64,000 bases of DNA from Neptunomonas phycophila (GCF_001922575.1 NZ_MRCI01000001.1:124001-188000); one strand, 5' to 3'; positions 53,308 through 63,475 are shown, counted from the first letter of the stretch. The notes: generated by a model from the sequence alone, not told the origin. Numbers and translations are program-made.

Positions 53308-54306
53308 TTAAGCCTCTACCACATTGTTCTTTTCGGCGGTTTGGCCGCTCATCGCCATCGACATAACAGCCATGCGCACGGCTATTCCGTTTGTTACTTG
53401 ATCAAGAATTAACGATCGGGGCCCATCGGCTACCGCTGATTCTATTTCAACGCCGCGATTGATAGGGCCCGGGTGCATAACAACAGCATCGGGTTTTGCG
53501 TTGGTTAGTTTTTCGTTTGTTAAGCCGTATAGTCGGTAAAATTCAGACTCGCTGGGTAGTAAAGCACTTTGCATTCGTTCTTTTTGCAAACGCAGCATGA
53601 TCACGACATCAACGTCTTTTAATCCTTGGTTCATGTCAGTAAAGACGCGTACACCAAGCATTTCTATATGTTTGGGTAAGAGTGTGGTGGGGGCAATGAC
53701 TCGTACTTCTGCCGCCCCCAGCGTTAGCAATGCATGTATCTGAGAGCGTGCCACACGAGAGTGGAGAATGTCCCCAACAATTGCCACGACAAGCGGTTCA
53801 AATTGACCCTTGTGGCGACGAATAGTCAGCATGTCTAGCATGGCTTGCGTTGGATGGGCATGTCGTCCATCTCCCGCGTTGATGACGGCAACATTAGGCG
53901 TGACTTGCTCAGCAATGAAATGGGCTGCACCGCTATCTGAGTGGCGTACGACAAACATGTCTGTTTGCATTGCCTCTAACGTTTGCAACGTGTCTTTGAG
54001 CGTTTCACCTTTAGATGTTGATGACGTGCTGATGTTGAGGTTTAGCACGTCAGCTGACAGGCGTTTGGCGGCTAACTCAAATGTACTTAGTGTGCGTGTG
54101 CTAGCCTCGAAGAAGAGGTTGGCTACGGTCTTGCCACGAAGCAGCGGCACTTTTTTGACTTGTTGGGCACCCATGCCGACGAATGAGTCAGCTGTGTCTA
54201 AAATTTCGGTCAATAGAGGTTTAGATAGACCTTCAACGGTGATGAAGTGTTTGAGTTGGCCTTCTTGGTTCAATTGAACGCTGTAGGCATCTTTTAGTTC
54301 GAACAT
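53308..54306 (-). CDS. pyrB: Aspartate carbamoyltransferase catalytic subunit
   Basis: Makes carbamoyl-aspartate from carbamoyl phosphate and aspartate, the first committed pyrimidine step. It has 332 residues. The carbamoyl phosphate loop is [19 protein letters not shown] (S69-T-R71-T72); the position after T72, usually Arg in this motif, is Leu here. The aspartate-side block [12 protein letters not shown] is intact. The N-terminus is slightly extended, as in the Pseudomonas type that assembles with PyrC'. GGAG lies eight bases before the ATG. pyrR lies 14 bases upstream. Confidence 0.97.
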   Translation of the reverse strand: MFELKDAYSVQLNQEGQLKHFITVEGLSKPLLTEILDTADSFVGMGAQQVKKVPLLRGKTVANLFFEASTRTLSTFELAAKRLSADVLNLNISTSSTSKGETLKDTLQTLEAMQTDMFVVRHSDSGAAHFIAEQVTPNVAVINAGDGRHAHPTQAMLDMLTIRRHKGQFEPLVVAIVGDILHSRVARSQIHALLTLGAAEVRVIAPTTLLPKHIEMLGVRVFTDMNQGLKDVDVVIMLRLQKERMQSALLPSESEFYRLYGLTNEKLTNAKPDAVVMHPGPINRGVEIESAVADGPRSLILDQVTNGIAVRMAVMSMAMSGQTAEKNNVVEA

Positions 54307-54320
54307 GGTGCGCTCCGGCC

Positions 54321-54836
54321 TTAAGTCATTGGTTTTTGTCGGATTTCTAATGCTAAAGGTGTCGGGCCTAGCAGTTTTACTTGCTGGTTAGGTCCAAGCG
54401 ATAGCGTGCCCCCTGAAACGTCCGCCTGTATGGGAAGCTCACGGCGTTGCAAGTCCAATAATGTGACCAGTGTGACTGAGGCTGGACGTCCATAATCAAA
54501 CAGCTCGTTAAGAGCGGCGCGAATGGTTCGACCGCTCATAATGACATCATCCACTAAAATAATGTCACGGCCTTCGGTGGCGTCAGGTAAATTTGACGCT
54601 TGTACAGAAGGGTTGAGGCCTATTTGCGAGAAATCATCTCTGTAGAACGAAATGTCCAGAGTGCCCATCGTTTGCTGTGCATCCAGTGCGCTATGCAAAC
54701 GCTCAGCAATCCATACACCACCGGTGTGAATGCCAATAATGTAGGGGTCGTTAATTTCACGGTGTTGTAATAATTGGTTCAGCTCGTCGATCATTTTGTC
54801 CAACAAAGAATCGACGTTAAGAGTTCCCGAGACCAT
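54321..54836 (-). CDS. pyrR: PyrR bifunctional regulator / uracil phosphoribosyltransferase
   Basis: A 171-residue PRTase-fold protein. The PRPP-binding loop is [18 protein letters not shown] (about 94-111). In Bacillus PyrR binds pyr mRNA to cause attenuation; in Pseudomonas the homologue regulates pyr genes by other means. I see no obvious PyrR-type anti-terminator in this run. It overlaps ruvX by 20 bases, and its GAGGA ribosome site lies inside ruvX. Confidence 0.95.
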   Translation of the reverse strand: MVSGTLNVDSLLDKMIDELNQLLQHREINDPYIIGIHTGGVWIAERLHSALDAQQTMGTLDISFYRDDFSQIGLNPSVQASNLPDATEGRDIILVDDVIMSGRTIRAALNELFDYGRPASVTLVTLLDLQRRELPIQADVSGGTLSLGPNQQVKLLGPTPLALEIRQKPMT

Positions 54837-55293
54837 AAAGATCCTCCAGACGGGTATGGCTTGGAATACGCTGCGATGAGTTTAGCCAGCCATCAAAAAT
54901 GATTTGAGCGGCTAAGCCATCGACAGACTCCTTCTTGAAATTGTTACTACCGCCCTTGCTGTAATGGATTTCTTTTGCCTCGTTGGTAGAGAGACGCTCG
55001 TCCATCAAAAAGCAAGGGAGTTGAAAACGGTCTTGTATGCGGTTGGCGAACTTGCGTGCGCGGCGCGACATTTCGCTGATAGTACCGTCCATGTTAAGTG
55101 GGATACCGACAACTAAAATGTCAGGTTGCCATTCATTGATGAGTTTTTCGAGAGAAGGCCAATCAGGGGTGCCTTCTTTAGCAAAAACAGGTGTTAATGC
55201 GGTTGATGTACCTGTAAATGTCTGGCCTGCTGCGACGCCTATTCTGCGCGTGCCGAAATCAAAGGCCAGCACACATTGGCTGGTTGCAGTCAT
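54817..55293 (-). CDS. ruvX: RNase H-fold nuclease RuvX (YqgF)
   Basis: A 158-residue RNase H-like protein. The first acidic residue lies in [16 protein letters not shown] (D11 region), with later conserved segments [21 protein letters not shown] and the acidic [10 protein letters not shown]. YqgF has been proposed as an alternative Holliday junction resolvase and acts in 16S rRNA 5' end maturation. It lies between yqgE and pyrR, a highly conserved arrangement in gammaproteobacteria. Confidence 0.96.
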   Translation of the reverse strand: MTATSQCVLAFDFGTRRIGVAAGQTFTGTSTALTPVFAKEGTPDWPSLEKLINEWQPDILVVGIPLNMDGTISEMSRRARKFANRIQDRFQLPCFLMDERLSTNEAKEIHYSKGGSNNFKKESVDGLAAQIIFDGWLNSSQRIPSHTRLEDLYGLGNS

Positions 55294-55304
55294 GAGTTAT
55301 CTAT

Positions 55305-55871
55305 TTAGGCGCGGCCGCTATGAGCGGTCAGCAAATTAAGATTCACGCCCAGCAGGGCGGCGGCCGCCTGCATACGTTCGCCAGCAGGCATATTGAACAT
55401 TATATCGGAATTTGCAGGACAGCTTAACCAGACATTGTTACTAATTTCTTCTTCAAGTTGTCCAGCACCCCATCCTGCATAACCAATGGCGATTAAGGCC
55501 TCAGCTGAACCATGACTTGAAATGGCTTCAAGAATATCAAGCGAAGTGGTGAGTTGGATCTCGTCAGATATCTTATAGGTGGATAACCACGGGTCGCCCA
55601 GATAAGGGCGGTGTAAAACAAAACCCCTATCGCTTTGAACCGGGCCTCCAGCGTAAACGGATGTGGCTTGTTGATACTTGCCTGTCTTCATATCCAAATG
55701 CGTTAGCATTTCACTTAACGTGAGGGCTAAGGGCTGGTTAATTACGAGCCCCATTGCTCCGTATTCACTGTGATCACACAAATAGATAATGGTTTTAGCA
55801 AAACCATCGTCTTGAAGGTGAGGCATGGAGATTAAAAAGTGATCTCGCAAACAGGTTTGTTTTTTATTCAT
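55305..55871 (-). CDS. yqgE: YqgE/AlgH family protein
   Basis: A 188-residue UPF0301 protein. Conserved elements are LRDHFLISMPHL at the start, MGLVINQPLALTL, the YAGGPVQSDRGFVLH block (about 88-102) and IGYAGWGAGQLEEEI. No biochemical activity is established; the Pseudomonas homologue AlgH was linked to alginate regulation. I start at ATG 55871, which places the HFLI segment where homologues have it; a GTG 18 bases upstream is in frame. It lies 11 bases before ruvX. Confidence 0.94.
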   Translation of the reverse strand: MNKKQTCLRDHFLISMPHLQDDGFAKTIIYLCDHSEYGAMGLVINQPLALTLSEMLTHLDMKTGKYQQATSVYAGGPVQSDRGFVLHRPYLGDPWLSTYKISDEIQLTTSLDILEAISSHGSAEALIAIGYAGWGAGQLEEEISNNVWLSCPANSDIMFNMPAGERMQAAAALLGVNLNLLTAHSGRA

Positions 55872-55910
55872 GGTTCTTTGCACGCACACTCTTAGACTGA
55901 CCCATTAGGT

Positions 55911-56870
55911 TTAGTACAAGTGTGTGTTTTTCTCAAATTTCCACGTGCGTATGATTTCAAGAATATCAGTGCGTTTGCGCATTTCTGGTGTAAATGGTTG
56001 GAAAGGAGATGCTAGGCGCACGATGCGTATAGCCGCATCATCGAGGATTTTGTGGCCTGATGACTGCAGAATCTCGACACTTTTGAGGCTGCCATCAGGA
56101 AGAATAGCAACCATTAAGCGCAATGTGCCGAATACGCCGCGACTACGAGCTTCTTCAGGGTAATTTAAGTTCCCCACATTTTCGATACGCTTTCGCCAGT
56201 TGTTGAGATACACAGCATCATCATAAGCGGCGGTGGATACTGACGTTAGGCGTTTGATACGGGGCCATGCCGCTAGCTCTTCTTCTTGTAATCTTACTTC
56301 GGCCTGTAAGTTGGCAATTTCGAGTGAACGCGCCAATAGTGACGTTGACTGTCCTGCTTTAGGAGCGCTGCTAGCTTGTTGTGTTTTTTTGGGTTTTACT
56401 GATTCTTTCTTTTGTTTGGATTTTTGGGTAGTAACAACCGTTTGAGAAGGCTTGCTGCTCTCTTTTTCAGGGCCCGCCTCAGGTGCTTTAGTAGTGGCCG
56501 GCGTTGGAGGCTCCGGTGTTATTTCTTCGGCGGGCTCAGCGTTAGTCGGTAGAGCCGATTGATTGCGAATCCGATCGTCTTCAAAATTGGATTGTTGAGT
56601 TGTTGATAAAATTCGCTTTTCTTCCTGAGTACCGCTGCCTTCTTGGTTACTTTGCGCTAAAAAGTCAGGGTCTTTGGGGGCCTCTTTAGCGGCGTGCTTG
56701 GCTAGTGTAATTTCTAGCGTATGAACGGGCGGTGGTGTGTCAGTGGTAATAAAGCTGCTACCGAATATGAAAAGAGCATGCAGCGCAATAGCGATAACGA
56801 GGGCTAAGCCGAGCTTATCCATTGAGCCTAATCGTGTTGGGGTGTTGGTCTCGTTTGTCGCTACTGACAC
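55911..56870 (-). CDS. TonB-like energy transducer
   Basis: A 319-residue periplasm-spanning protein: an N-terminal membrane helix (about 22-41, LALVIAIALHALFIFGSS), a long Pro/Glu/Lys/Ser-rich low-complexity linker (about 60-190) and a C-terminal TonB domain (about 225-315) with YPEEARSRGVFGTLRLMV and IRIVRLASPFQPF. No exbB or exbD is adjacent. It occupies the position of Pseudomonas tonB3, a gene connected with twitching motility and pilus assembly. Pilus genes pilT and pilU lie about 4 kb away here. The start is GTG 56868-56870. It ends 40 bases before yqgE. Confidence 0.92.
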   Translation of the reverse strand: MSVATNETNTPTRLGSMDKLGLALVIAIALHALFIFGSSFITTDTPPPVHTLEITLAKHAAKEAPKDPDFLAQSNQEGSGTQEEKRILSTTQQSNFEDDRIRNQSALPTNAEPAEEITPEPPTPATTKAPEAGPEKESSKPSQTVVTTQKSKQKKESVKPKKTQQASSAPKAGQSTSLLARSLEIANLQAEVRLQEEELAAWPRIKRLTSVSTAAYDDAVYLNNWRKRIENVGNLNYPEEARSRGVFGTLRLMVAILPDGSLKSVEILQSSGHKILDDAAIRIVRLASPFQPFTPEMRKRTDILEIIRTWKFEKNTHLY

Positions 56871-56875
56871 AAAAG

Positions 56876-57835
56876 TTACGCCTGCTTAGAATGAATAGTC
56901 TGCTCAATTGAGTCCATTAATTGCATCGCTATATCCAAGCCAAATTGATTGTCGAGTTCGCGTATACAAGTAGGGCTAGTCACATTAATTTCAGTGAGAT
57001 AGTCGCCAATAACGTCCAGTCCGACAAACAATAAACCTTTTGCTCTTAGGGTGGGGCCTACTTGTTCACAAATCCAGCGGTCACGATCAGTCAGTTCTCG
57101 GCCTTCTCCTCGGCCGCCTGCCGCTAAATTGCCGCGGGTTTCGCCCCCAGTTGGTATGCGCGCCAGCGAATGAGAAATAGGTTCTCCATTAATCATTAAA
57201 ATACGCTTGTCGCCTTCGGTGATTTCGGGGATAAATTTCTGCACCATCACCATCTCACTACTGTGGGCTGTGACGGTTTCAATAATGACACCTAGATTCA
57301 GACCGTCTTCTTTAACACGGAATATAGAGGCTCCGCCCATGCCATCCAGAGGTTTTACGATGATATCGGCGTGCTCTTTGTGGAACTCACGGATTAAGTT
57401 TGGCTCGCGTGTGACCAAAACCGGCGGGCAACACTGTGGAAACTGTGTGGCGAACAGCTTCTCGTTAAAGTCGCGTAGACTTTGCGGTTTGTTGACAATA
57501 AGGGTGCCCTCTTTTTCGGCCATTTCTAGCAAGTGGGTACTGTAAATAAACTCATTATCAAATGGCGGGTCTTTACGCATTAATATAACGTCAAGATCGC
57601 TCAGGTTTGCGGTTATATAATCACCCCGTTCAAAGCAGTTTTCAGGATTCATATCCACAGTAAGGGGTGCCATTAGTGCTTTGGCTTTACCGTCGCGGCT
57701 AAATAGGTGCTTTTGCTCCATGTACCAAAGCTCCCAGCCTTTTCGCTGAGCCGCCCACAACATGGCCAGAGAGCTATCTTTTTTGAAGTTGATTTGCTCA
57801 ATTGGGTCCATAACAATGCCGACTTTTAACGTCAT
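56876..57835 (-). CDS. gshB: Glutathione synthetase
   Basis: ATP-grasp ligase that joins gamma-glutamylcysteine and glycine. It has 319 residues, typical for the bacterial enzyme. Family landmarks are the N-terminal VGIVMDPIEQINFKKDSSLAM, the glycine-rich ATP loop IVKPLDGMGGASIFRV (about 155-170), the metal-binding GDKRILMINGEP and the C-terminal INVTSPTCIRELD. GAGGAA lies seven bases before the ATG. It is the first gene of the run gshB-tonB-yqgE-ruvX-pyrR-pyrB-pyrC', with gaps mostly below 40 bases. Confidence 0.97.
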   Translation of the reverse strand: MTLKVGIVMDPIEQINFKKDSSLAMLWAAQRKGWELWYMEQKHLFSRDGKAKALMAPLTVDMNPENCFERGDYITANLSDLDVILMRKDPPFDNEFIYSTHLLEMAEKEGTLIVNKPQSLRDFNEKLFATQFPQCCPPVLVTREPNLIREFHKEHADIIVKPLDGMGGASIFRVKEDGLNLGVIIETVTAHSSEMVMVQKFIPEITEGDKRILMINGEPISHSLARIPTGGETRGNLAAGGRGEGRELTDRDRWICEQVGPTLRAKGLLFVGLDVIGDYLTEINVTSPTCIRELDNQFGLDIAMQLMDSIEQTIHSKQA

Positions 57836-57859
57836 GTGCGGTTCCTCTGTTCGGTTGGG

Positions 57860-57890
57860 TCTATGTTAACGATCTATGTTAACGATCTAT
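57860..57890. repeat. 13-base tandem repeat upstream of gshB
   Basis: TCTATGTTAACGA occurs twice without a gap (57860-57872 and 57873-57885), followed by a five-base partial copy TCTAT. Each copy holds the palindrome GTTAAC. It lies 25 bases upstream of the gshB ATG, between the likely promoter and the ribosome site. Confidence 0.85.
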
Positions 57891-57991
57891 ATTTAGGGTC
57901 AATGTTAAAGGCCGGTCTTATGTGCGCGTTACTCAAATGCCTGGCTATTTACATAGGTCGTGCAGAGTGTAATGTATTCGTGCGGTCTGTC

Positions 57992-58720
57992 CTAGCCTAG
58001 ATCACCCCATAGGTATTGAAGTATTGCTTGTGCTGCCACTGGTGCCGTTTCGGTTCGCATAACTCGCGGCCCAATGGCTACTGGTTTAAAACCAGCGGCT
58101 AAGGCCGCAGATACTTCATCTTCTGTTAGCCCTCCTTCAGGGCCAATCAATAAAGCAACAGAATCGGGACGCGGGTAATCGCCTAACGGTTGCTCTGTGT
58201 GATGATGTAAAACGAGTTTTAAATCAGCTTCAACATTGGCTAGCCAATCATCTAAGGTTTGGATGGCATTAATGGTAGGGAGTTCATTACGTAAAGATTG
58301 CTCGCATGCGCTTACGGCAACCTGTTGCCAATGTCGAATGCGTTTGTCTTGTCGCTCATTGTTTAGCTTGACCTCGCAACGTTCAGTTATGAGCGGTGTC
58401 ATGCTGGCCATGCCCGTTTCCGTGGCTTTTTGAACCGCGTAATCCATCCGCTCGCCACGAGAAACTGATTGGCCTATGTGAATCGCTAATGGGCTTGAAC
58501 GGCTGACATGGTGGGTATCGATAACGATGGCTTCAGCGTGGCGCTTCTCTACGTGCGTTAATTCGCATAGATGTTCTGCGCCGTCTCCGTTAAATAAGGT
58601 GATTTGTTGGCCGGCTTTCATGCGTAATACGCGAGCAACATGTTGAGTCACCTCATCGCTGAGAGAAAAGGCTTCGCCTTGACGAATGTCGGTTGATTCA
58701 TAAAAACGAGGTATGCGCAT
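57992..58720 (-). CDS. rsmE: 16S rRNA m3U1498 methyltransferase
   Basis: A 242-residue SPOUT-class methyltransferase. It has an N-terminal PUA-like domain (about 1-70; RVLRMKAGQQITLFNGDG) and a knotted C-terminal domain with LLIGPEGGLTEDEV (about 192-205) and the final IGPRVMRTETAPVAA motif that binds SAM. It methylates U1498 in the decoding region of the 30S subunit. I start at ATG 58720 (MRIPRFY, the family's usual opening); TTG at 58732 is also in frame. It may be cotranscribed with metK only if transcription passes the terminator between them. Confidence 0.95.
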   Translation of the reverse strand: MRIPRFYESTDIRQGEAFSLSDEVTQHVARVLRMKAGQQITLFNGDGAEHLCELTHVEKRHAEAIVIDTHHVSRSSPLAIHIGQSVSRGERMDYAVQKATETGMASMTPLITERCEVKLNNERQDKRIRHWQQVAVSACEQSLRNELPTINAIQTLDDWLANVEADLKLVLHHHTEQPLGDYPRPDSVALLIGPEGGLTEDEVSAALAAGFKPVAIGPRVMRTETAPVAAQAILQYLWGDLG

Positions 58721-58829
58721 GTAGGCGTCCAAGTAAAGCAGAGTATAAGGAGTGCTTATTTTAAAGTGGCTCGCATCTGATAATCAAATGCTTAACAAAC
58801 TCGTATTGAGTTAATGGTTTGTAGGCAAA

Positions 58830-58855
58830 AAAAAGGTGCCTGTAAGCACCTTTTT
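58830..58855. terminator. Intrinsic terminator downstream of metK
   Basis: Stem AAAAAGGTGC with GCACCTTTTT around a six-base loop, followed on the minus strand by a run of eight T in all. It lies 30 bases beyond the metK stop. Confidence 0.88.
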
Positions 58856-58884
58856 ATCAGAGTCTCATCGAAAGTCGTATTGGT

Positions 58885-60075
58885 TTATAAACCGGCGTCG
58901 GCTTTCAGGGCTTCTACTTTATCTGTTCGTTCCCATGTGAAAGTGGTGAACGTATCGCCATTCACTGAGACTTCTTCTGGCTCGCGGCCAAAGTGTCCGT
59001 ATGCGGCAGTCAATTGGTACATAGGGTGCAACAAATCTAGCATGCGTGTTATTGCATTAGGACGTAGATCAAAGTGACGGCGAATCAGCTCGATGATTTT
59101 GTCATCAGAGATTTTACCAGTACCAAATGTGTTGATAGATACAGAAGTTGGCTCGGCTACACCGATGGCGTATGACACTTGAATTTCACAGCGGTCAGCT
59201 AAACCAGCCGCTACGATGTTTTTAGCCACATAACGGCCTGCATAAGCAGCAGAACGATCCACTTTGGAAGGGTCTTTTCCTGAGAACGCGCCGCCACCGT
59301 GGCGAGCCATACCGCCATAGGTATCAACAATAATCTTACGGCCTGTTAAGCCGCAGTCGCCCACTGGGCCGCCGATAACGAATTTGCCAGTTGGGTTGAT
59401 ATGGAATTGGGTATCTTTCGTAATCCACTCAGCTGGCAAAACATGCTTGATGATGAGTTCCATTACCGCTTCACGCAGATCAGCCTGGCTTACGTCAGGG
59501 CTGTGCTGAGTCGATAATACAACAGCGTCGATTCCCGATGGCTTACCGTTTTCGTAACGGAAAGTTACTTGCGATTTTGCATCAGGGCGTAACCAAGGCA
59601 AGAGGCCTGATTTGCGAGCTTCAGCTTGACGCTCAACTAAGCGATGCGCAAAGGTGATAGGTGCAGGCATTAATACATCGGTTTCGTTTGAAGCATAACC
59701 GAACATTAAGCCTTGGTCGCCAGCGCCTTGGTCTTCAGGGCGAGAGCGGTCAACACCTTGAGCGATCTCAACCGATTGCTTACCGATAATGTTGATTACA
59801 CCACATGTCTCGCCGTCGTAACCGACTTCAGATGACGTGTAACCTATGTCGCAGATGACTTTACGCACGAGGTCTTCAAGATCGATCCAGGCGGACGTTG
59901 AAATTTCGCCAGACACAACCGCAACGCCGGTTTTAACCAAAGTTTCACAAGCTACGCGTGCATGCTTGTCTTCGCTAATGATCGCATCCAGAACCGCATC
60001 AGAGATTTGATCGGCAATTTTGTCGGGATGGCCTTCAGAGACGGATTCTGAAGTAAATAAGCTATATTCGCTCAT
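58885..60075 (-). CDS. metK: S-adenosylmethionine synthetase
   Basis: Makes SAM from ATP and methionine. It has 396 residues. The signature hexapeptide-type [12 protein letters not shown] (about 118-129) and the P-loop-like [19 protein letters not shown] (about 261-279) are intact, as is the N-terminal [25 protein letters not shown] lies about 13 bases before the ATG, a rather long spacing. It diverges from tkt across a 275-base spacer. The product supplies methyl groups for the neighbouring rsmE. Confidence 0.98.
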   Translation of the reverse strand: MSEYSLFTSESVSEGHPDKIADQISDAVLDAIISEDKHARVACETLVKTGVAVVSGEISTSAWIDLEDLVRKVICDIGYTSSEVGYDGETCGVINIIGKQSVEIAQGVDRSRPEDQGAGDQGLMFGYASNETDVLMPAPITFAHRLVERQAEARKSGLLPWLRPDAKSQVTFRYENGKPSGIDAVVLSTQHSPDVSQADLREAVMELIIKHVLPAEWITKDTQFHINPTGKFVIGGPVGDCGLTGRKIIVDTYGGMARHGGGAFSGKDPSKVDRSAAYAGRYVAKNIVAAGLADRCEIQVSYAIGVAEPTSVSINTFGTGKISDDKIIELIRRHFDLRPNAITRMLDLLHPMYQLTAAYGHFGREPEEVSVNGDTFTTFTWERTDKVEALKADAGL

Positions 60076-60350
60076 TGGCTGTTTTTGTCCTCGTAATACA
60101 TGTAAAAGTCAGGGATGAAATCGATACCCTGTCGTTTTTGGAATGGCACATAGTTTACCGTTCTCGATCAACAGATGCACAATTTTCGCTTTGCTTTTTT
60201 GATGAAAGTTTGTTGAGTCAGAGTGAAATGCACTCATTTTGCGCAAAATAACGTTTTTTCATTGAAGCGAGCCGTTATCTGCGAGAAAATTACGACCTGT
60301 TTTTTTGCTTCATCCCTACAAAAAACCGGGTTATCCCAGGAGTTTATTGA
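60076..60350. other. Divergent metK-tkt intergenic region
   Basis: This 275-base spacer holds no gene. Features seen are a small hairpin CAGGG/CCCTG (60110-60131) in the metK leader, a GAGTG-AAATG-CACTC inverted repeat near 60220-60236, T-rich and A-rich tracts, and the AGGAG ribosome site of tkt. It should hold the promoters of both genes; I could not fix either with confidence. No riboswitch is recognised. Confidence 0.45.
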
Positions 60351-62345
60351 ATGTCGTCTCGCAGAGAACTGGCTAATGCAATCCGTGCGCTAAGCATGGA
60401 TGCCGTTCAGAAAGCTAAATCAGGCCACCCAGGCGCGCCTATGGGCATGGCGGACATCGCCGAAGTGCTTTGGAATGATTTCATGAAGCACAACCCTGCT
60501 AATACGCAGTGGTTTGACCGCGACCGCTTTATTTTGTCGAATGGTCATGGATCCATGTTGATCTACTCATTGCTACACCTGACCGGCTATGATGTGTCTA
60601 TCGACGACCTTAAAAACTTTCGCCAGTTACATTCAAAAACAGCAGGCCACCCTGAATACGGCTACTGCCCAGGTGTTGAAACCACGACAGGCCCTCTCGG
60701 GCAGGGCATCACCAATGCGGTGGGTTTTGCCGTAGCTGAAAAGACGCTAGCGGCGCAATTTAACCGTGAAGGCCACAACATTGTTGATCATCATACCTAT
60801 GCATTCATGGGTGATGGCTGCATGATGGAAGGCATCTCTCATGAAGCATGCTCACTGGCCGGTACTTTGGGTCTGGGTAAACTGATTGTCTTCTGGGATG
60901 ACAACGGTATTTCTATCGATGGTGAAGTCGAAGGATGGTACACCGACGATAACGTGAAGCGTTTCGAGTCTTACGGATGGCAGGTTATCCCTGGTGTCGA
61001 TGGCCACGATGCAGACCAAATCCGTGAAGCGATTCTTGCCGCTCAAGAGAACACCGCGCAGCCAACGTTAATTTGTTGTAAAACAGTCATTGGCTTTGGT
61101 TCTCCAAATAAAGAAGGTAAAGAAGATTGCCATGGCGCTCCGCTAGGTGATGATGAAATCGCGTTGACACGTGAGCGTTTAGGCTGGACTCATCCAGCAT
61201 TCGAAATCCCAGAAGATATTTACGCGGATTGGAATGCTGTTGAGGCGGGTACCCACGCGGAAAATGATTGGAATGAGCGTTTGGCGTCATACCGCAATGA
61301 GTACCCTGAGTTGGCGGCAGAGTTCTTACGTCGAATCTCTGGCGAATTGCCGGCTGATTTTTCTGACAAAGCTGATGCTTACATTGCCGATGTTGTTGCC
61401 AAAGGCGAAACCATTGCATCGCGCAAAGCCTCTCAAAATGCATTGAATGCGTATGGTCCTTTATTGCCTGAGTTATTGGGTGGTTCTGCCGATCTGGCTG
61501 GCTCTAACTTAACGTTATGGTCGGGCGCTAAAGGGATCAGTGCTGATGATGCGTCAGGTAACTACCTGTTTTATGGTGTACGCGAATTTGGTATGTCGGC
61601 CATTATGAACGGTATTGCGCTGCATGGCGGATTTATTCCTTATGGTGCAACCTTCCTTGTATTCATGGAATATGCTCGTAATGCACTACGCATGGCTGCT
61701 TTAATGAAGCAACGTGCCATCCATGTATACACGCATGACTCGATTGGCCTGGGGGAAGATGGTCCAACACACCAGCCTATCGAGCAAGTTGCAAATTTAC
61801 GCACCACGCCAAACATGAGCTGCTGGCGCCCTGCTGATGCCGTAGAGTCTGCGGTTGCTTGGAAAGCGGCCATTGAACGAGCTGACGGTCCTACGGCGAT
61901 GATCTTCTCTCGTCAAGGTTTAGCACATCAAACACGTACTGATGAGCAAATTCAGAACATCAAACGTGGCGGTTATATCTTAAAAGATACAGACGGACAG
62001 CCAGACGCTATTGTAATAGCGACAGGTTCAGAAGTGGGGCTAGCCATGGATTCTGCTCAAGCGTTAGCTGCCGAAGGTATTAAGGTTCGTGTCGTCTCTA
62101 TGCCAGAGACAACTCTGTTCGCTTCTCAGGATGCTGAATATCGCGAATCTGTTTTACCCGCCGCCGTTAAAGCGCGAGTAGCGGTTGAAGCGTTGCATGC
62201 TGACTACTGGTATAAATTTGTGGGCTTAGATGGCGCTGTGGTAGGTATGACTACCTTTGGTGAGTCGGCTCCAGCCGGTGATCTGTTCAAACATTTTGGC
62301 TTTACTGTCGAGAATGTCGTCAACACGGTTAAGTCAGTACTTTAA
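60351..62345 (+). CDS. tkt: Transketolase
   Basis: Thiamine-diphosphate enzyme of the pentose phosphate and Calvin-type sugar interconversions. It has 664 residues, full length. Thiamine- and substrate-binding segments are [17 protein letters not shown] (about 26-42), the GDG-type metal motif [14 protein letters not shown] (about 153-166), and in the middle domain [18 protein letters not shown]. The C-terminal domain is complete. AGGAG lies eight bases upstream of the ATG. epd and pgk follow on the same strand, an arrangement shared with Pseudomonas and E. coli relatives. Confidence 0.98.
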   Translation: MSSRRELANAIRALSMDAVQKAKSGHPGAPMGMADIAEVLWNDFMKHNPANTQWFDRDRFILSNGHGSMLIYSLLHLTGYDVSIDDLKNFRQLHSKTAGHPEYGYCPGVETTTGPLGQGITNAVGFAVAEKTLAAQFNREGHNIVDHHTYAFMGDGCMMEGISHEACSLAGTLGLGKLIVFWDDNGISIDGEVEGWYTDDNVKRFESYGWQVIPGVDGHDADQIREAILAAQENTAQPTLICCKTVIGFGSPNKEGKEDCHGAPLGDDEIALTRERLGWTHPAFEIPEDIYADWNAVEAGTHAENDWNERLASYRNEYPELAAEFLRRISGELPADFSDKADAYIADVVAKGETIASRKASQNALNAYGPLLPELLGGSADLAGSNLTLWSGAKGISADDASGNYLFYGVREFGMSAIMNGIALHGGFIPYGATFLVFMEYARNALRMAALMKQRAIHVYTHDSIGLGEDGPTHQPIEQVANLRTTPNMSCWRPADAVESAVAWKAAIERADGPTAMIFSRQGLAHQTRTDEQIQNIKRGGYILKDTDGQPDAIVIATGSEVGLAMDSAQALAAEGIKVRVVSMPETTLFASQDAEYRESVLPAAVKARVAVEALHADYWYKFVGLDGAVVGMTTFGESAPAGDLFKHFGFTVENVVNTVKSVL

Positions 62346-62356
62346 CTGTCATAGCA

Positions 62357-62378
62357 TAGGCCGGGTTAACCCGGCCTA
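62357..62378. terminator. Palindromic hairpin after tkt
   Basis: Perfect inverted repeat TAGGCCGGGTT/AACCCGGCCTA, 11 bases after the tkt stop, followed by ATTTGTT. The short T-run suggests partial termination, which would lower epd-pgk expression relative to tkt. Confidence 0.6.
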
Positions 62379-62420
62379 ATTTGTTATAAGTTCTTTATTT
62401 GTTTTAGGTAATAGGCAGCG

Positions 62421-63437
62421 ATGAGTTACCGGGTAGCCATTAATGGTTATGGACGTGTTGGTCAGTGTGTGCTGCGGGCTATCTATCAACAAGGTCTAAA
62501 TAAGACGTTACAGGTTGTTGCATTAAACGAACTGTCAGATATTGATACGGTCACCTACCTAACGCGCTATGATACCACGCATGGTCGATTTCCATTTCCG
62601 GTTGAGCATGACGAAACACATCTGTTAATTGATGAAGATGCGATACTTGTGCTGAATCAGCCAGATGCTTCCTTGCTGCCTTGGAAGGCGCTGGATGTTG
62701 ACCTGGTAATCGAGTGTTCGGGTTCTTTCAGTGATCGAGCAACGGCTGAACAGCATTTGCAAGCAGGAGCAAGTAAGTTACTGTTTTCTCAACCTGCCAA
62801 GCCTGATGTGGATGCGACGATCGTCTATGGCCTAAACCATCAAGATTTAACGGCGCAGATGCAGATTGTTTCAGCGGCATCCTGTACCACAAACTGTGTT
62901 ATTCCGGTCTTACATTTGCTAAATGAAGCCTTTGGTATTACCCAAGGAGTAACGACCACGATTCATTCAGCAATGAATGATCAACCGGTGATTGATAGTT
63001 ATCACCAAACTGATTTGCGCCTGACGCGAAGCGCTATGCAGTCCATTATTCCTGTTGATACCGGTTTGAGCCGCGGTATTGACCGATTATTGCCAGAGCT
63101 GGCCGGACGCTTCGAGTGCTTACATCTGCGTGTGCCTACCATTAATGTCTCTGTCATGGATATGAGTATTAATGTAGCCAAAGGCACTGATGCCGCGGAA
63201 GTGAATAAGCTACTCAAGAACGCCTCCGAACAGCAATTTAGAGGTCTTTTGGGGTATACCGAAGAGCCGCATGCTTCGGTAGACTTTAATCATGATCCTC
63301 GCTCGGCAGTAGTCGATGGCACCCAAACACGGGTGAGTGGCGAAACGCTCATTAAGTTATTGTGCTGGTTTGATAACGAATGGGGTTTTGCTAACAGAAT
63401 GTTGGATGTTGCTGTTGATTGGCTAAAGGCGAAGTAG
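62421..63437 (+). CDS. epd: Erythrose-4-phosphate dehydrogenase (GAPDH family)
   Basis: A 338-residue NAD-dependent dehydrogenase of the GAPDH fold: NAD-binding RVAINGYGRVGQCVLRAI at the start, catalytic Cys in SAASCTTNC (about 155), and the substrate-binding STVHS/T-like TTIHSAMNDQPVIDSYH segment. The tkt-epd-pgk order marks it as Epd, which oxidises erythrose 4-phosphate for pyridoxal phosphate synthesis; glycolytic GapA is the main alternative. The spacer to pgk is 38 bases, so they are cotranscribed. Confidence 0.9.
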   Translation: MSYRVAINGYGRVGQCVLRAIYQQGLNKTLQVVALNELSDIDTVTYLTRYDTTHGRFPFPVEHDETHLLIDEDAILVLNQPDASLLPWKALDVDLVIECSGSFSDRATAEQHLQAGASKLLFSQPAKPDVDATIVYGLNHQDLTAQMQIVSAASCTTNCVIPVLHLLNEAFGITQGVTTTIHSAMNDQPVIDSYHQTDLRLTRSAMQSIIPVDTGLSRGIDRLLPELAGRFECLHLRVPTINVSVMDMSINVAKGTDAAEVNKLLKNASEQQFRGLLGYTEEPHASVDFNHDPRSAVVDGTQTRVSGETLIKLLCWFDNEWGFANRMLDVAVDWLKAK

Positions 63438-63475
63438 TTTTCTTTTAATTTATAAAAATGAAGTAGGACAGCCTC

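Noticed and set aside
53810-54277. A 155-codon frame antisense to pyrB
   Set aside because: Shadow of the conserved pyrB gene; no ribosome site and no recognisable domain.
60110-60131. Short hairpin CAGGG/CCCTG in the metK leader as an attenuator
   Set aside because: Only five pairs and four T afterwards; too weak to claim without comparative data.
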